64,000 nucleotides of DNA from Tetmemena sp. SeJ-2015. Its lineage: Eukaryota; Ciliophora; Spirotrichea; Sporadotrichida; Oxytrichidae. The stretch spans positions 1 to 64,000 of the forward strand of contig JAJKFJ010021315.1 in assembly GCA_027382625.1 (NCBI GenBank). The letters are read 5' to 3'. A program made the position numbers and the translations under genes. Under the pieces are notes generated by a model. That model saw only the letters and a program-made list of their open reading frames with translations, ran no database searches and was not told the origin of the DNA. Shown piece after piece: positions 1 through 11,294 of the stretch; within the stretch, counting starts at the first letter, position 1; each line of letters starts with the position of its first letter.

Positions 1-115
1 GATATTTCCTTTATGCTCATATTTTATCCTTAAGAGGTGAGTGTTCTATGTGCACTTAGACAAAAATTTAAATGAAAATTGTTAACTAAACTTATATAAT
101 TACAAAGCCAATAAC

Positions 116-3100
116 ATGAAAGCAGGCCTCACTACTCAAACTTAAACCTATCTCAATTCAAAAATCAAAGGCAATTCTTAGAGCCATGCAACGACAAGTA
201 CTCTAATAGGGAAGAAAGTCGCAAATATTTCACTGGCTTCAAATAATCCATCAACTTCAAACAGTCAGAATAAGCAAGTCAATCATTCTACGGGTAAAAT
301 AAATCCTAAGACTTCAAAATTTGTGAGTACAGGAAGCAAATCACCGCTTCGAATCGCTGAGATAAAGCCAGTGCTTACTTTGAATCTTGCTGCTTAAGAT
401 TTGAATAGCAAGAATAATTTCTCTAGCACTCAGAAAACAAACTAGCTAGGAAAATACGTGGACTTCAGTTTAAGAGCAAACGCAAGCTCAGCAATGCAAA
501 GATAGTGTATAAAACTTAAGTTGGTTCACTATCTTTAATTTACATAATATAGCAGGTTCACTCTACTAGAAATGCCAACGCTACTCCAAATATGTTTCAG
601 TCTAACTAGGTTTAAAATTCACAGCATACTCCTTAAGCAATCAGCAGCAACCATTATTTGAAATGATACCATACATTTTTTTAACTCTTTTGTGAGCTCT
701 CATTAATTCCATCCTTAACTGAAGGCGCATGTTAATAATTTAATGAGTCAGCATAGCAATAGTTTCCACTAGCACTAGGCCTATTCATCAAACCTTTAAA
801 ACGCCACTATCCTCAGCAACCCTAATTAAAATAACATGGGCTCTTTAAACTCAACCCTAAATCATAATAATAGTCCCTTTTCTAACTAGAAGTAGATGCC
901 ATCCAGGGAATAGCATATATCTATTTAGAACACTAATGGAAACACTAATCAGATACAATAAATTTAAATAACTGCACATTAACCCCACAGACCGCACAAT
1001 ATGGACTAATTTTAAGTAAAATTAAGTATTTACTTTTTAAATTGCTAATCTTAGAAATCTTAAATGCAAAATTAAGGCAATTCAAATTCCCATATCTAAA
1101 ATTTGAATCCTATTTCCAAAAACTAAGTAAAAAGCAATGAGAGAAATCTAAGAGGAGTCAAGTAACAGAGTCTTAATTTGAATCTTAGTTAGAATCCTCG
1201 CATACAAAGTGCACAAGAAAAAATATCTTCAGTAGCAATGTTTAATCCCATACAATCTTAACAAAAAATTAAAGGGCATTATGAAACCTTTTAAACGGAG
1301 ATGTAAAGTAAACTTGAAAATGTGTAAGTTGTAAGTGTACATCTTTTTTTTTAAAAAAACTTTAATGGGATAAATTTCAGAGCTGAACAGATTCAACAAC
1401 AAAAGTTAGAGTTAGTTCAGGCAGTAGTACAGAAAAATTTAGCACATTCTCTGAACTAATAGATTATATAACAGCAGTAATATTTGCAGCATCAATAGAG
1501 TTTGGTAGAATAGTAACTTCAAAACTCTGTGAGATTTTAGACCTCATTAAAATGAATAGTAGGTTAATTGTTTTAAATTATCTCAATGAAAGAGCAAAAC
1601 AATAGATCACTGCCTCACTCTTAGCTTTCTATGGTAAACAATACCCTTGCAGATGGGCAGAAATACAATACTCAAAGAGGTAAGAACAATTTAAGTGTAA
1701 TGGAAGAGATGATGATGAGCTAGCACCATAACTTTAACTTATAAGATACAAACAAGCATATTCCATTTAAATGGACATGTAATGTACAGGTATATACATT
1801 TATTTCCCCACAAGAATCTGTCTATATCACCAAGAAAGTATTTAAGAGAGACAGATAACAGTTCTGGGATGAGCTTGAATACCGATTATTAGAGGAACCT
1901 TAATCTCTAAAATCCTGCATTCTAAAACGAACAGCAATAGTTACATAGCTTATATTACGAGACAGGGGCTCAGACTTCGTTTAATAACTAATAAATGCGA
2001 TAATAAACACTACCTAAATCAGTTTTAACAAAACTTAGAGATTTAACTAGACGCAAGCTTAAATCTCCAAGCACTAATTGAATTAGACTTTGGGTCAGCC
2101 TATTAACGCTGCCACAGCATTCAATTCGTCACTCAAGAAAGTAGCAAGATTCGCGACAGTGACTAGAAGCAAGGAAAGCTTAGACAGTTCTCAAAATAGT
2201 TAGGGTAGACTCTAAAACTAATAGCATCAGCAACAACTTCGATTGTGGAGTAGTTCGCTCGATAACCATTCTTCACATAGTTTTATTAAATGTAAGATAT
2301 TTTTAAGCTTTGGCAGAAAAGAGAACAAAAGATATAAAGAGGATGAAGAAGAGAAGGTATGCCCACCATAAGAACTCATGAACAATTATTTCATGTTGAT
2401 CATGATGTTTTTCATGGAAATTTAAGAGGAAAGTTCGTTTTTGCACACAAAAGACAACACCGACGGAAAGTAAAATAAGCATCAAAGTCGTAGAACTGCT
2501 AAGCAAAATAACATGACTAAGGAATACGAGTCTCTTCATTTGAAGGGCTTCTTCGACACTGATTTGCATATCTTTGGTGACGATACATTAAAATCGCTTC
2601 ATTTTCATTTATGAAGATACAGTAAAGACTGTAAAGGCCAGCAAGAGAAGACTGAATTAAACCCTTTAATAGAGGCCTAGATTTGCTATGTCTGGAAGTC
2701 TTCTTGAAACTCACTCAAATCTATATATTCATTTATTTTCACTAAAATGATCGAGAAGAAGCCAGATTACAGCATCAACAGTAATAGAAGCAATCCCTTG
2801 ACTCTAACGGAAATTAAGACTTCAATGACTATTTAAACCAGGTTGACATCAACACTGAAAGAAAGTAAACCATACGCTATGAAGCGAAGAATTTCTAGTA
2901 AGAATAACAGGTCGTACTTAAAACTCAGATCACTGAAAAGGGAGTGAGTCCACCTCGAACTCTGAGAGAAGGCAAAATTGACAACTAAATCAAGGCTGAG
3001 GAAAGCAACAGAAGTACAGCTGTTCAGAGAAGGTAAAAAAACCAAAAGCTTGAGGAAGCTAACAGATTTAGTCTCAATCCTTAATTGTAAATAAGTAAAT

Positions 3101-6100
3101 TAAATCCTAATTTCACCCTACCACCTCCTGGAAGAGGAACTGTCTAAGAAATATATGGCAGGGATGATACCTAGGCCAAAATAGTATATTTTTTAAAACA
3201 GATAGAAGGGATCCTCTTAAATAAAGAAATGATTAGACCGAAACTTTGGGTCTTGATGAACTTAACTCAATAAAACTACTCAACATCATAAATCTCTAAA
3301 GGCCAATGACTAATATGGCTCATGTTCAATTTACAAGCTCAATTGGGTAGAGTAGTGGTAACGGAGTTATGAGAGAAGGTGGTAATTAAAGTTAGATGTC
3401 AGTTCATGGAGCTAATAAGATGATGTATTTATTTTCCTGCTTATAATGATCAAGAAAAATAAAACCAGCATGTTTAGTATGAGACTGAGGCCAGAATCCG
3501 AGCTTAGTAATCATAATAACAATTCGAACTTGCAAAATCAAAATCAAATTCAGCATACAGACACTGATGATGTCAGAGATACTTATCAAGGTTCAAGACT
3601 TAATCATAGAGAAACTTCCCTCTCAAATTATAGAGACTCTAAAATGAATGAGATTCATCCACAAACTTCTTTTATCCCTTTAAAGGGAGTATTAATTTAT
3701 ACTTATGTGCAAGCTCCTCTGTCTGTGAAAAATCTAGGTCTTGCCTAGAAGCCTTTTAACTTTGGATAAAGTTTCTTCAACCCTTCATCTGCTAATAACT
3801 CTAACTCTCTACTAGCGCACGCTAATCTTTTTACTCTTTATAAGACATAAATTTTTATATCCTGTAGAACAATTCCGACAAATGAATAACGACTCTCAAC
3901 TTTAGAGATTCGTTGAAGCTTAAGAGAGATCTAAGTCAAGATAAAAAGCTGCTGCTTAGACTGCTCTCGGGTTGAGTGTGGTTCATAGAAACTACACTGT
4001 ATTTTTATTTAACTCTAACTTGAAATTCTACTCAATTTGCGAAGAACCTCTGTCTAATGAGAAAGCTCATTCTCAACTGAGCAATTTCAAGAATTCTTTT
4101 TTGCAGCCTCAAGCTTAAAGGGAAAGTAGCGTGCCTCAAGTGGCTAGCGGGAGAGAGACTGATTTTTATCAGCGTGAAGATAAGGAGCGAGTAATGCAAA
4201 ACAAGATAATTTTTACTGCTCCGCAGGCACCTAGAGTCTAAACCTCTCATGGAGTTATTAACAATATGGGTGGAGCAGTAACTCAAATGAGATTCACTAC
4301 ATAGTAAAAACTGCAAAAAGTTGCTCAGATCGCAAATTTTTCAAAGTAAAATACTTCTCTAGGAAAGATGAAAACCATCAATTAGCAAAAGGGAAGAAAC
4401 TTCGGAAAACCAAGCAACACTCTTAATGGATTAAAGAGATTAAAACTCAACTTGATATTCGCTTTTTATAAATTAGAGCTAGAACACTACGATGGGCGAA
4501 ATTTAAACCTAAGCAATCAAAAACTTAAGACTTATTATAAATTCATTTTTAACTTAAAGGCGAAACCTAAAAACTCGTTTGGAGGAACCTTAATTCAATA
4601 AAAACACTCAGATAGTTCAATAGTTAAAAATTAGAAGTCACAGAGCCAAAGTAAAGGAGCCTAAGTTTTCAAGTAATTCACCAACCAATCACTCTCAAAT
4701 CACTAAGAATTAGAAACACGTATTTAATATGATTAGATATTAAGAGCCAGAAATGCGAATTCGAAATTAGAAACTAGACTAAACACATCGTAGACAGACT
4801 ATAGCTCATTCTCCCCAGACTGAGCAATTTGCAGTACACTAGTAATTCAATGGAAGCAATGATAGGAAATAGGGTAGATCGACAAGAGCAGGCTTCAATT
4901 CTACTTTATAGGGCTCTGGCTTAGTTCTCAATAAGATATAAGAAGAGGATTTCAGTCGCTCAAGGCCACAAACCTCTATTGTTGAGAGCTCGGTTTGCCT
5001 GGGTCTAGCATACTTGGCTTCTTCCCAAGTTCTAATTAAGTTGCAAATGGAAAGACGTGTCAACTTGAAAATCGCCTTAGAAAAGATAAAAATGACAAAT
5101 CTAAATGCAGGAAGCAGCTAATTCTAAGAGTTCATGGAGCATGTTAACGGAAAGGGAAATAAACCACACCAAAATATAAAGCAATGCAAGGATAATTCTC
5201 GCAATCTTTCTTTCAACATCAACAAGAATAAAAGCTTTATAACTTCAGAAAATTAATAAAATCAGTATAGTCAAACTATCATTGAGCAAACTTAAGTTAT
5301 TTCTTGCGTTTATTTGATCTTGATAGATTTATTTCTTAAGCTGGAAATAGAACTTTGAGGGCAAGAAATGAGAAGTAGAGTCAGTTTGAAATTGAATCCG
5401 ATCCTTTATCATTAACACTTCCAAGTGGTATAAATTTCCAGATTTTACAACTTTATTTGGAGGGTTTTCAAAGAGAGATCAATTAAGGGAAAAGGCGCTT
5501 CAAATGCTTTTTCACACCTCATCTGACGATAATGAGCATCAGGATGATAGTAAGCAGTAAAACTAAGCATTAAATGAAAATAATGCATTCGATTAGTATA
5601 ATCCAAATAGCTAGAGACCCAAATTTTATCAAGATTAAGAACTTAGCCAAAGAGAAATGGATTATTAGCAGCATGAGTATGCAGAGTAATATTTTTAGAA
5701 TGATTATGATGCAAGTGCTGATCAGCCAAAGAAAAAGCCTAAGATACCTTCTAACAAGTATTAAACTACTAGAGGGAAAGCTAGTCCTTAGAATGAATCT
5801 AATCATTATGATTTAGGAGATGAGTCTGAGTATAGGAACTAAGACTTTAGCGTAAAGGAATAACAGGAATTTATAGTAGTTGAGGAAGCAGAAGATGAAG
5901 TTCCCATGGTAGAAATGGAAGATGAAGATGCTATAGTATTTGAGGAAGCGATTGAAGATAAACCCTAACTTGTAAATAAGAGTAGTCAACCTTCAAATAA
6001 CGACAGATACTCGAAATCCAATCAATAAATAGCTAATTCATTCTTAAAATCCTTCTTAAATTTGTTGAATATTGTATAGTAAGTTGATGTTCAGTAAACT

Positions 6101-7509
6101 TCAAGATTGAGACTTCATCGCAAAGGAAGTAATAGCCAGAACTAGCCAGTAAATATCAACAACAGCTTGGCTGATGGAATAGATAAGCCAAGTGAGCTCC
6201 ATTATAATTTAGCAAATAAATGTCGCAAAGAAACAGAACTATGCTTAAAATGATTATGGAAGAGGCTCCCTCCAGAATGAATACGAAATTAATCTGCAAA
6301 GCTCCATCGAGGAAAACGAAGATAATAGCAGTCTTGTCGTCCGCAAACCTCCTTAAGATTATGAAGGGCAAGAGAGTCCACAAACATTTGTGATTTATGA
6401 AGAGGTTAAAGAAATTCCTATGCCAGTGTTTTCAACGTAGTCTGATTTGAACTCAGCTAAAACTTATGACTCATCAACAAAACAGATTTAGCTTTTTGCT
6501 CTCCTCAAGCATAAGAGCCCTTTAATAATTTTTGGTCGTATTTATTTATTGCTGTTTCCTTTAAACCAAATGGGCAATTCAATTTGTTCCCACCTGCACC
6601 TTAAACTAATAAAAAACCCTAGCAGAATTATTAAGGAAACACTACGGCTTTAGGAAGCACTGCAGCTACCTAAAAAACCAAAGTGAAATATCCAACAAGT
6701 GGATAGCATATGCATCACAACAGTGAGCGATTCACAGTAACCCAAAATAATAAGAAATTGAATAAGGGATCTTCAAGATATGGAGGTGCTTTGCAAGGAT
6801 CTGCTGAGAGTGACAATTTCTATGAGCCTCAAGTAGAAGGCAACTCAAAGAGCAAATTGAATTTCACAAAGCTTAATTCTGTGAATGAAAACTTGAATAG
6901 GAAGTAATTCGGTAACGATAGTCTTTTAGATTACGATGGCTATGAAGCTCGTAAATTTGCAAATAATTAAGATGACATCTAAGGATTTAAGATAGCTCTG
7001 AAATAGGACAAAAGAGAATTTAATCTTATTGAATTATGGAATGTTTTATAAAAAAACTTAAGATCTGAGGAAATGGGAGAGATAGAAAAGCGACAATATA
7101 TCTAATCATAGTTGAATGAACTTATTCATGATCTTGGATCAATTTCAAAGCAACATAAGGCACCAAAGAACCCTCATACAAACAATAATCAACAGATAGT
7201 TCACAAGATTCTCTGCTAATTATTTATGCATTCAATAAGATTGGGCAAGAGATTTATGAGTCAATGGCCGCTCTAGAAGGTGGAGGATATCGCAAGCAAG
7301 ACAGCAGCCATAATACTATGTCTAACACTTCTTCAGGAACAATGGCTTTGGTTGACACAATTAAAGGAGACACAGATCTCAAAGCAAAGTTGGAGAAAGT
7401 AATTTAAGTTAAAGCTATTATACTTTTGATGAATTTTAATTTCCATTCTCTCTTCTATAAAGAACGACTTCATTTGACTTTCAGATCAATTTATAACCTA
7501 CTCATATGA
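116..7509 (+). CDS. Giant N/Q-rich protein of unknown function, germline gene with many IESs
   Basis: I do not recognise this protein. With TAA/TAG read as Gln, near-continuous coding runs from the ATG at 116 (MKAGLTTQTQTYL) to a TGA at 7507-7509, roughly 2,300 codons after IES removal. It is rich in Asn, Gln and Ser, with acidic stretches near 5,870-5,960 and no domain I can name, so a disordered scaffold is likely. The frame changes at several places, and most changes coincide with a pointer-flanked AT-rich segment (524, 1543, 2582, 2711, 3420, 6519). A GT-AG intron sits at 1324-1380. Two joins are unresolved (about 6,484 and 7,197) and would need either a tiny IES or a base error. It could be two adjacent genes, but I see no clear internal end. 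The RIB43A gene converges on it 113 bp downstream. Confidence 0.6.
524..562 (+). other. IES, pointer GTTCACT (7 bp)
   Basis: GTTCACT occurs at 524-530 and 556-562. Removing 32 nt joins a Gln-using frame on the left (ends K-L-V-H) to the N/Q-rich frame on the right (S-T-R-N-A-N). There is no usable GT-AG intron that restores the same frame. Confidence 0.8.
1324..1380 (+). other. Spliceosomal intron (57 nt)
   Basis: It starts GTAAGTTG, has a long poly-T run and ends TTTCAG. The length is a multiple of three, and removal joins E-N-V to A-E-Q-I-Q. A second GTAAGT at 1331 is an alternative donor but would shift the frame. Confidence 0.6.
1543..1585 (+). other. IES, pointer CTCA
   Basis: CTCA at 1543-1546 and 1582-1585. 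The 39-nt segment carries the in-frame TGA at about 1552, and its removal keeps the frame (Q-T-S then M-K-E-Q-N). A nearby AATGA repeat was rejected because it leaves the TGA in place. Confidence 0.7.
2582..2621 (+). other. IES, pointer GATACA
   Basis: GATACA at 2582-2587 and 2616-2621. Removing 34 nt joins I-F-G-D-D to T-V-K-T-V-K-A and eliminates an in-frame TGA. Confidence 0.8.
2711..2743 (+). other. IES, pointer TCACT
   Basis: TCACT at 2711-2715 and 2739-2743. Removing 28 nt joins S-L-L-E-T-H to Q-N-D-R-E-E. Confidence 0.8.
3420..3450 (+). other. IES, pointer ATGAT
   Basis: ATGAT at 3420-3424 and 3446-3450. Removing 26 nt joins G-A-N-K-M to I-K-K-N-K-T and removes an in-frame TGA. Confidence 0.8.
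6519..6564 (+). other. IES, pointer CCTTTAA
   Basis: CCTTTAA at 6519-6525 and 6558-6564 flank a T-rich 39-nt segment. Removal joins P-Q-A-Q-E-P to F-K-P-N-G-Q. The left frame itself needs a further small correction near 6,484. Confidence 0.7.
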
Positions 7510-7622
7510 TAACTTTTGAAGTATACAGCGAAAGGAAGTATTGAGTTTAAGATAAGAGTTAACTTTATTTAAAACTTATTAAATCCTTAATCTTATAATA
7601 AGCTGAACTTGCTCTCTCTCTC

Positions 7623-8149
7623 TCACTGTTGGAAGTAATATTTCTGCATGTCATTTGAGTTGACATAGGTCTGGCGAGTTTGAGTGGCCCAGAGATTTTC
7701 CTATCTGTCTTGCTATTGCTCATCACTCTTTAACTTCTGTTCGTTGTCATTTTTGTAGGAGTTGATTTGAACATTAGTTTGCATAGCCGCTTTTGTCATA
7801 TCTCTCTAGTTCTACATGTAAGCCTCAGCTGCCTGATTCTACAACTTTGCGAAATGCAGTCTCTACTAATCAAACATCCTATATCAAGGGTAAGTGAGTT
7901 CCTCGATTGAATCTTAAAAAGTTGAAACTCTCAGAAAGAGTAGAATTCTTACATGTCAGCTGTTCTTTGAAGTTCCTTCTTCATTTTCTTTTCCTCCATC
8001 TGTTTCATGAGGTACTCTCTATTTTCCTGTTGAGCCTTTCTTCTTCTGGCTTCCTCGCCATGGTCTTCACCATCAAAGTAAGTGCAGCCTGAGAGATCTG
8101 GTCTCTCTGAAGGATGCTTGTAGTGGATAACTTCTCTGGTTCGCTTCAT
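7623..8149 (-). CDS. Short RIB43A-type ciliary microtubule protein
   Basis: RIB43A proteins are coiled-coil microtubule inner proteins of ciliary doublets. The N-terminal part has the family pattern: SGCTYFDGED followed by a basic, Gln-rich helix (RRRKAQQENREYLMKQ). After removal of one IES (7874-7954) it continues MFDQQRLHFAKLQNQAAEAY and ends KYYFQQ at a TGA (7623-7625). About 149 residues result, against nearly 400 in animal homologues; what I see corresponds to the second half of the family. The missing first half could be a genuine short paralogue or an MDS lying elsewhere. The ATG sits only 43 bp below the stop of the preceding minus gene. Confidence 0.75.
7874..7954 (-). other. IES, pointer ATGT (minus strand)
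   Basis: ACAT on the plus strand at 7874-7877 and 7951-7954. Removing 77 nt joins R-T-A-D-M to F-D-Q-Q-R-L-H-F, deletes a TGA and fits the RIB43A helix. Confidence 0.75.
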
Positions 8150-8192
8150 ATTTTATTCTCTCGATTTCTTAATCAATTAATTATACAACTAC

Positions 8193-11037
8193 TCAATCAC
8201 AGAGAAAATTAAGACACTTTAATTTTTAACATTTGCTCTTGAATAAGAGTAATCTCTATTTAGCCTCAGATAATTCTAAGTCTTTTTGCTGCTTAGACTA
8301 GTCAAAGGAGCCTTTCTTATAATTTTAAGCACTTGCCTGAGTGAATTAAAGACATAAAAATCTTAGGGCATAAATTTAATGAAGTTTGAAATAAGATCTT
8401 AAAGCTTAAGCTTTTCACCTCTTGACTCTAATTAGAAAGTATTATCCAGGTCTTCTGCTTATGGGAGTGGAAAGGCTTCAGGATTAAGCTTAATTGGAGA
8501 ATTTAAGTGGTCTAATATATTTAACATGCTCTCTCTTCTACTTTTCCTTGTGCTCCCTCTCCTCTAAGGACTCTTTTATTCCCCATCTTAATCATAGAGA
8601 AATAATTAAGGCCATTTAAAGGTTTTATCAAGTTATTTCTGAAGTTGCCTTCTCAGAGGCGATTCAGAAATCTGTCTATTTCATGCAACTACTTGAAGCT
8701 TCAGTAACTGCTCATTAAAATACTCCTCTTAATTCTTCTATTTATCTTCTTACTAGAAAGATGCTCCTAGATTAAACTCTATAATAATTTATAGATTGTG
8801 GCTGTTACTGAAAAGTGAGGACAGTAATTCTCCGTTATAGGGCTTTGTAGCCGCTTTAAGTTTGCGTGTTACTTTTTTGAAGTTGACAGATTTTCCTACT
8901 CTGTAAATCCATTCGTCATAGTCCTCTCCTTGTGCTTGCTTCAAAGATTCCTCTCCATTTACTTTCAAATGCTTATAATTAAATAATATGTGAATATGAT
9001 AATCAGTGGGTTGAAAAGTTGGCTGCTCTTTTAAGCATACTTTCGTCCAGTTAAAGCAGTCTGCTTGGAGTAAGGCAAAATTGAAGGCATCTTTGAGCTT
9101 ATTGAAACCGAAGTATTATGTCTATGCGTTGATTCCTTGAGGGGACTCTGATATCTTTAGCTTGGTTGGCTGCCCATTCTTTTCTCTTAATGAAATGAGT
9201 CACTTAGATCAAAGCAAAAATAATTATATCAATTATTACAAGATCCTTCTGTTTTTTCCTATTTTTGAGAAATTCACTCAATTCAATCATATTGTCCTAA
9301 CCATCGGAACTTTGATTTAATTTATAATTTTGAAGCAGGCCATTTGAATTTAGACCCAGATCTTGCTAATCCTAGTTTCCTAGCATTTTAAGAAATATTT
9401 TGGTCTCTTTAATATCCCCCGATTAATTGATTCCAGCACTCTGAAGCCGCATTTAAGAATTATTCAAGCTGTATGAAGTCACTGCAGGTAGCTTTGAGAG
9501 GAGGACATGCTCCCCAGTTTTTATACGAGAATTTTATTTCATTTAAAACTATGGATAATTGCTATGAGTCTATTGTTATTGGAGAAGTTACTATTTCTGC
9601 TCTTCGTCTAAGCCCCTTAATATAACTTTCATTATCCTATTTTATTCTAAGGCTTTAGTAAAGCAAACTGATAATTAATAAATTGAAAATAAATGCGCAT
9701 AAATTTATCTTCAAACTTCAAATACTTTGCTTCTTTAGGCTTTATTTGATTAAGTCTCTCTGACATCAGTTTCATATCCGCTTAATGCTTTTTAAATAAT
9801 AATTTGTAATAACTTTAAAAGAAGATATACAAGTTTTCTTGAGGGGTTTAATTATACTTGAATCTGTCAATATAATATCAAATTATTGCAAAACATTAAT
9901 CAATGGCAATTACATCTCTGTTTATAACTTCTGATGCGAAGGATTAATGCTCCAAGATCGCACTCTCCCCAAGATCCTTAAGACCAGTCTTGTTCATCAT
10001 TTCAACTGATTCTCTACTGCTTATAATTTATTATTTGCTCTTAAGCTTATTTCTCTGCTAAGGAGTCCTCGTATGAATTCTCTCTTGGCTTTAATGATTA
10101 CCTAGTTTAGATTTTTTACCGTCCTATAACTCAAAAAGCTCTCCTTGTTTGAGATCTTGGGAACCATCATTCTAAGATTAATTAAATATACAGACTGACT
10201 TATTTAATAAATTAAACTATAAGATTATTTGGCTTCAGAAACTAAATGCCGTGGATTAGAACCTCTGAGCTAGGCTTAGAAGTCTTAATAGGCTTCTTTA
10301 TGCTCTTGTAAGTATCTTTAGAAATTTTTCTAAAGTCTCTCCATCTCTTCTTAATCCATTTCCTTGAACTAATCTGGCGACAATTGCAGTCCTGGGTCCT
10401 TCTTGTGATTTTAATCTAAAAGATAATTACTACTTTTAATTCAATATAAATTATTCCATTTTGACTTTATTATAAATTTATAGATATAGTAAAAATTATC
10501 TAACATTGAATAGTTTATAAGAGTTGAGGTACTTACTTCCAAATAGGTATTCCCTCTAGTTCATTCTTTCTTTGAGTATCTGATAATATTTTATTTGATT
10601 CTTTTCACTCTCCCTCTCTTAAACTCTCAGCAAGTTTTTCTGAACTATCAATGACTTTTTAAGATGGCCCTCTAATTTAGTGCTTCCCTTTTGCCTCTCC
10701 TTAGCTTCTTGAACATTAAAAAATATTCACCATAAATGAACAGTGTAATTTGCGAAATAGTCGAAACTTTAGTCTTGCTGCAAGCTTTCATCAGCGAGAA
10801 CTAGTGATAGGCGTGACTCGCTTATTTCTTTGATAGTTTCTCTCCTCTGCCTGTGAAGTTAGACAAGCTACTAGCTTTATTGCTATTTGTCGTCTATTGA
10901 GACATGACGATGCTTACTCTTCTTTAGAATGTACTCCGCATGAAAATAGGCTATGTTTATAAAACTAAATGAGTGAGCTTGTTATTGGTGTCAGATATAT
11001 TTGGCAGCTCAAAGTTGAAACTATATAGATTCTTCAT
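8193..11037 (-). CDS. Unknown protein with long coiled coil
   Basis: Not recognised. The start is the ATG at 11035-11037 (MKNLYSFNFELPNIS), giving a Ser/Asn/Gln-rich head. A charged, probably coiled-coil region around 10,330-10,720 follows (EAKERQKGSTKLEGHLKKS, later QEEMERLQKNFQRYLQEHK). Two more globular-looking stretches come next, near 9,430-9,540 (YKNWGACPPLKATCSDFIQ) and 8,740-9,180 (DEWIYRVGKSVNFKKVTRK). The end, FDQSKQQKDLELSEAKQR and on to a TGA at 8193-8195, is again helical. One GT-AG intron (10416-10536) is clear. Several internal frame changes imply IESs that I did not resolve. Confidence 0.6.
10416..10536 (-). other. Spliceosomal intron (121 nt)
   Basis: On the minus strand it starts GTAAGTACC and ends ATCTTTTAG. 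Splicing joins R-E-Y-L-F-G to N-Q-N-H-K-K-D-P in an open Gln-using frame. It may itself hold an IES, being longer than other introns here. Confidence 0.6.
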
Positions 11038-11294
11038 TCAAAACAAAAAAAGTATTCAATATGATAAGAGCTAATTTAAAGAAAATAGTGAAAGCAGATA
11101 AAGTATTCAAAAAAAGGATTATGAAATTGAAAACTTAAAATCTACTTCATTTCTTTAAGGGCTGAGTATATTTCTTAAATCTATAGTAAATTTTAAATTA
11201 AATAAGGAATACCTATCCAATTTTAAAATAGGAATGCTAATATTCATTGGATTCTTCTCAACTTTGGGTCAACATGAAATCGATGAAGTAAAAA
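11038..11294. other. AT-rich spacer between two minus-strand genes
   Basis: No sustained Gln-using frame and many TGA codons in the minus frames. I see nothing else in it. Confidence 0.4.

Noticed and set aside
1551..1589. AATGA direct repeat as the pointer of the 1.55-kb IES
   Set aside because: It leaves the TGA in frame and shifts the reading frame; the CTCA pair resolves both.
2303..2569. Minus-strand ORF with two hydrophobic segments
   Set aside because: It is the complement of Lys/Glu-rich plus-strand codons. The plus frame continues through a GATACA-pointer IES into strong coding, so the minus ORF is a shadow, although that part of the plus frame is not beyond doubt.
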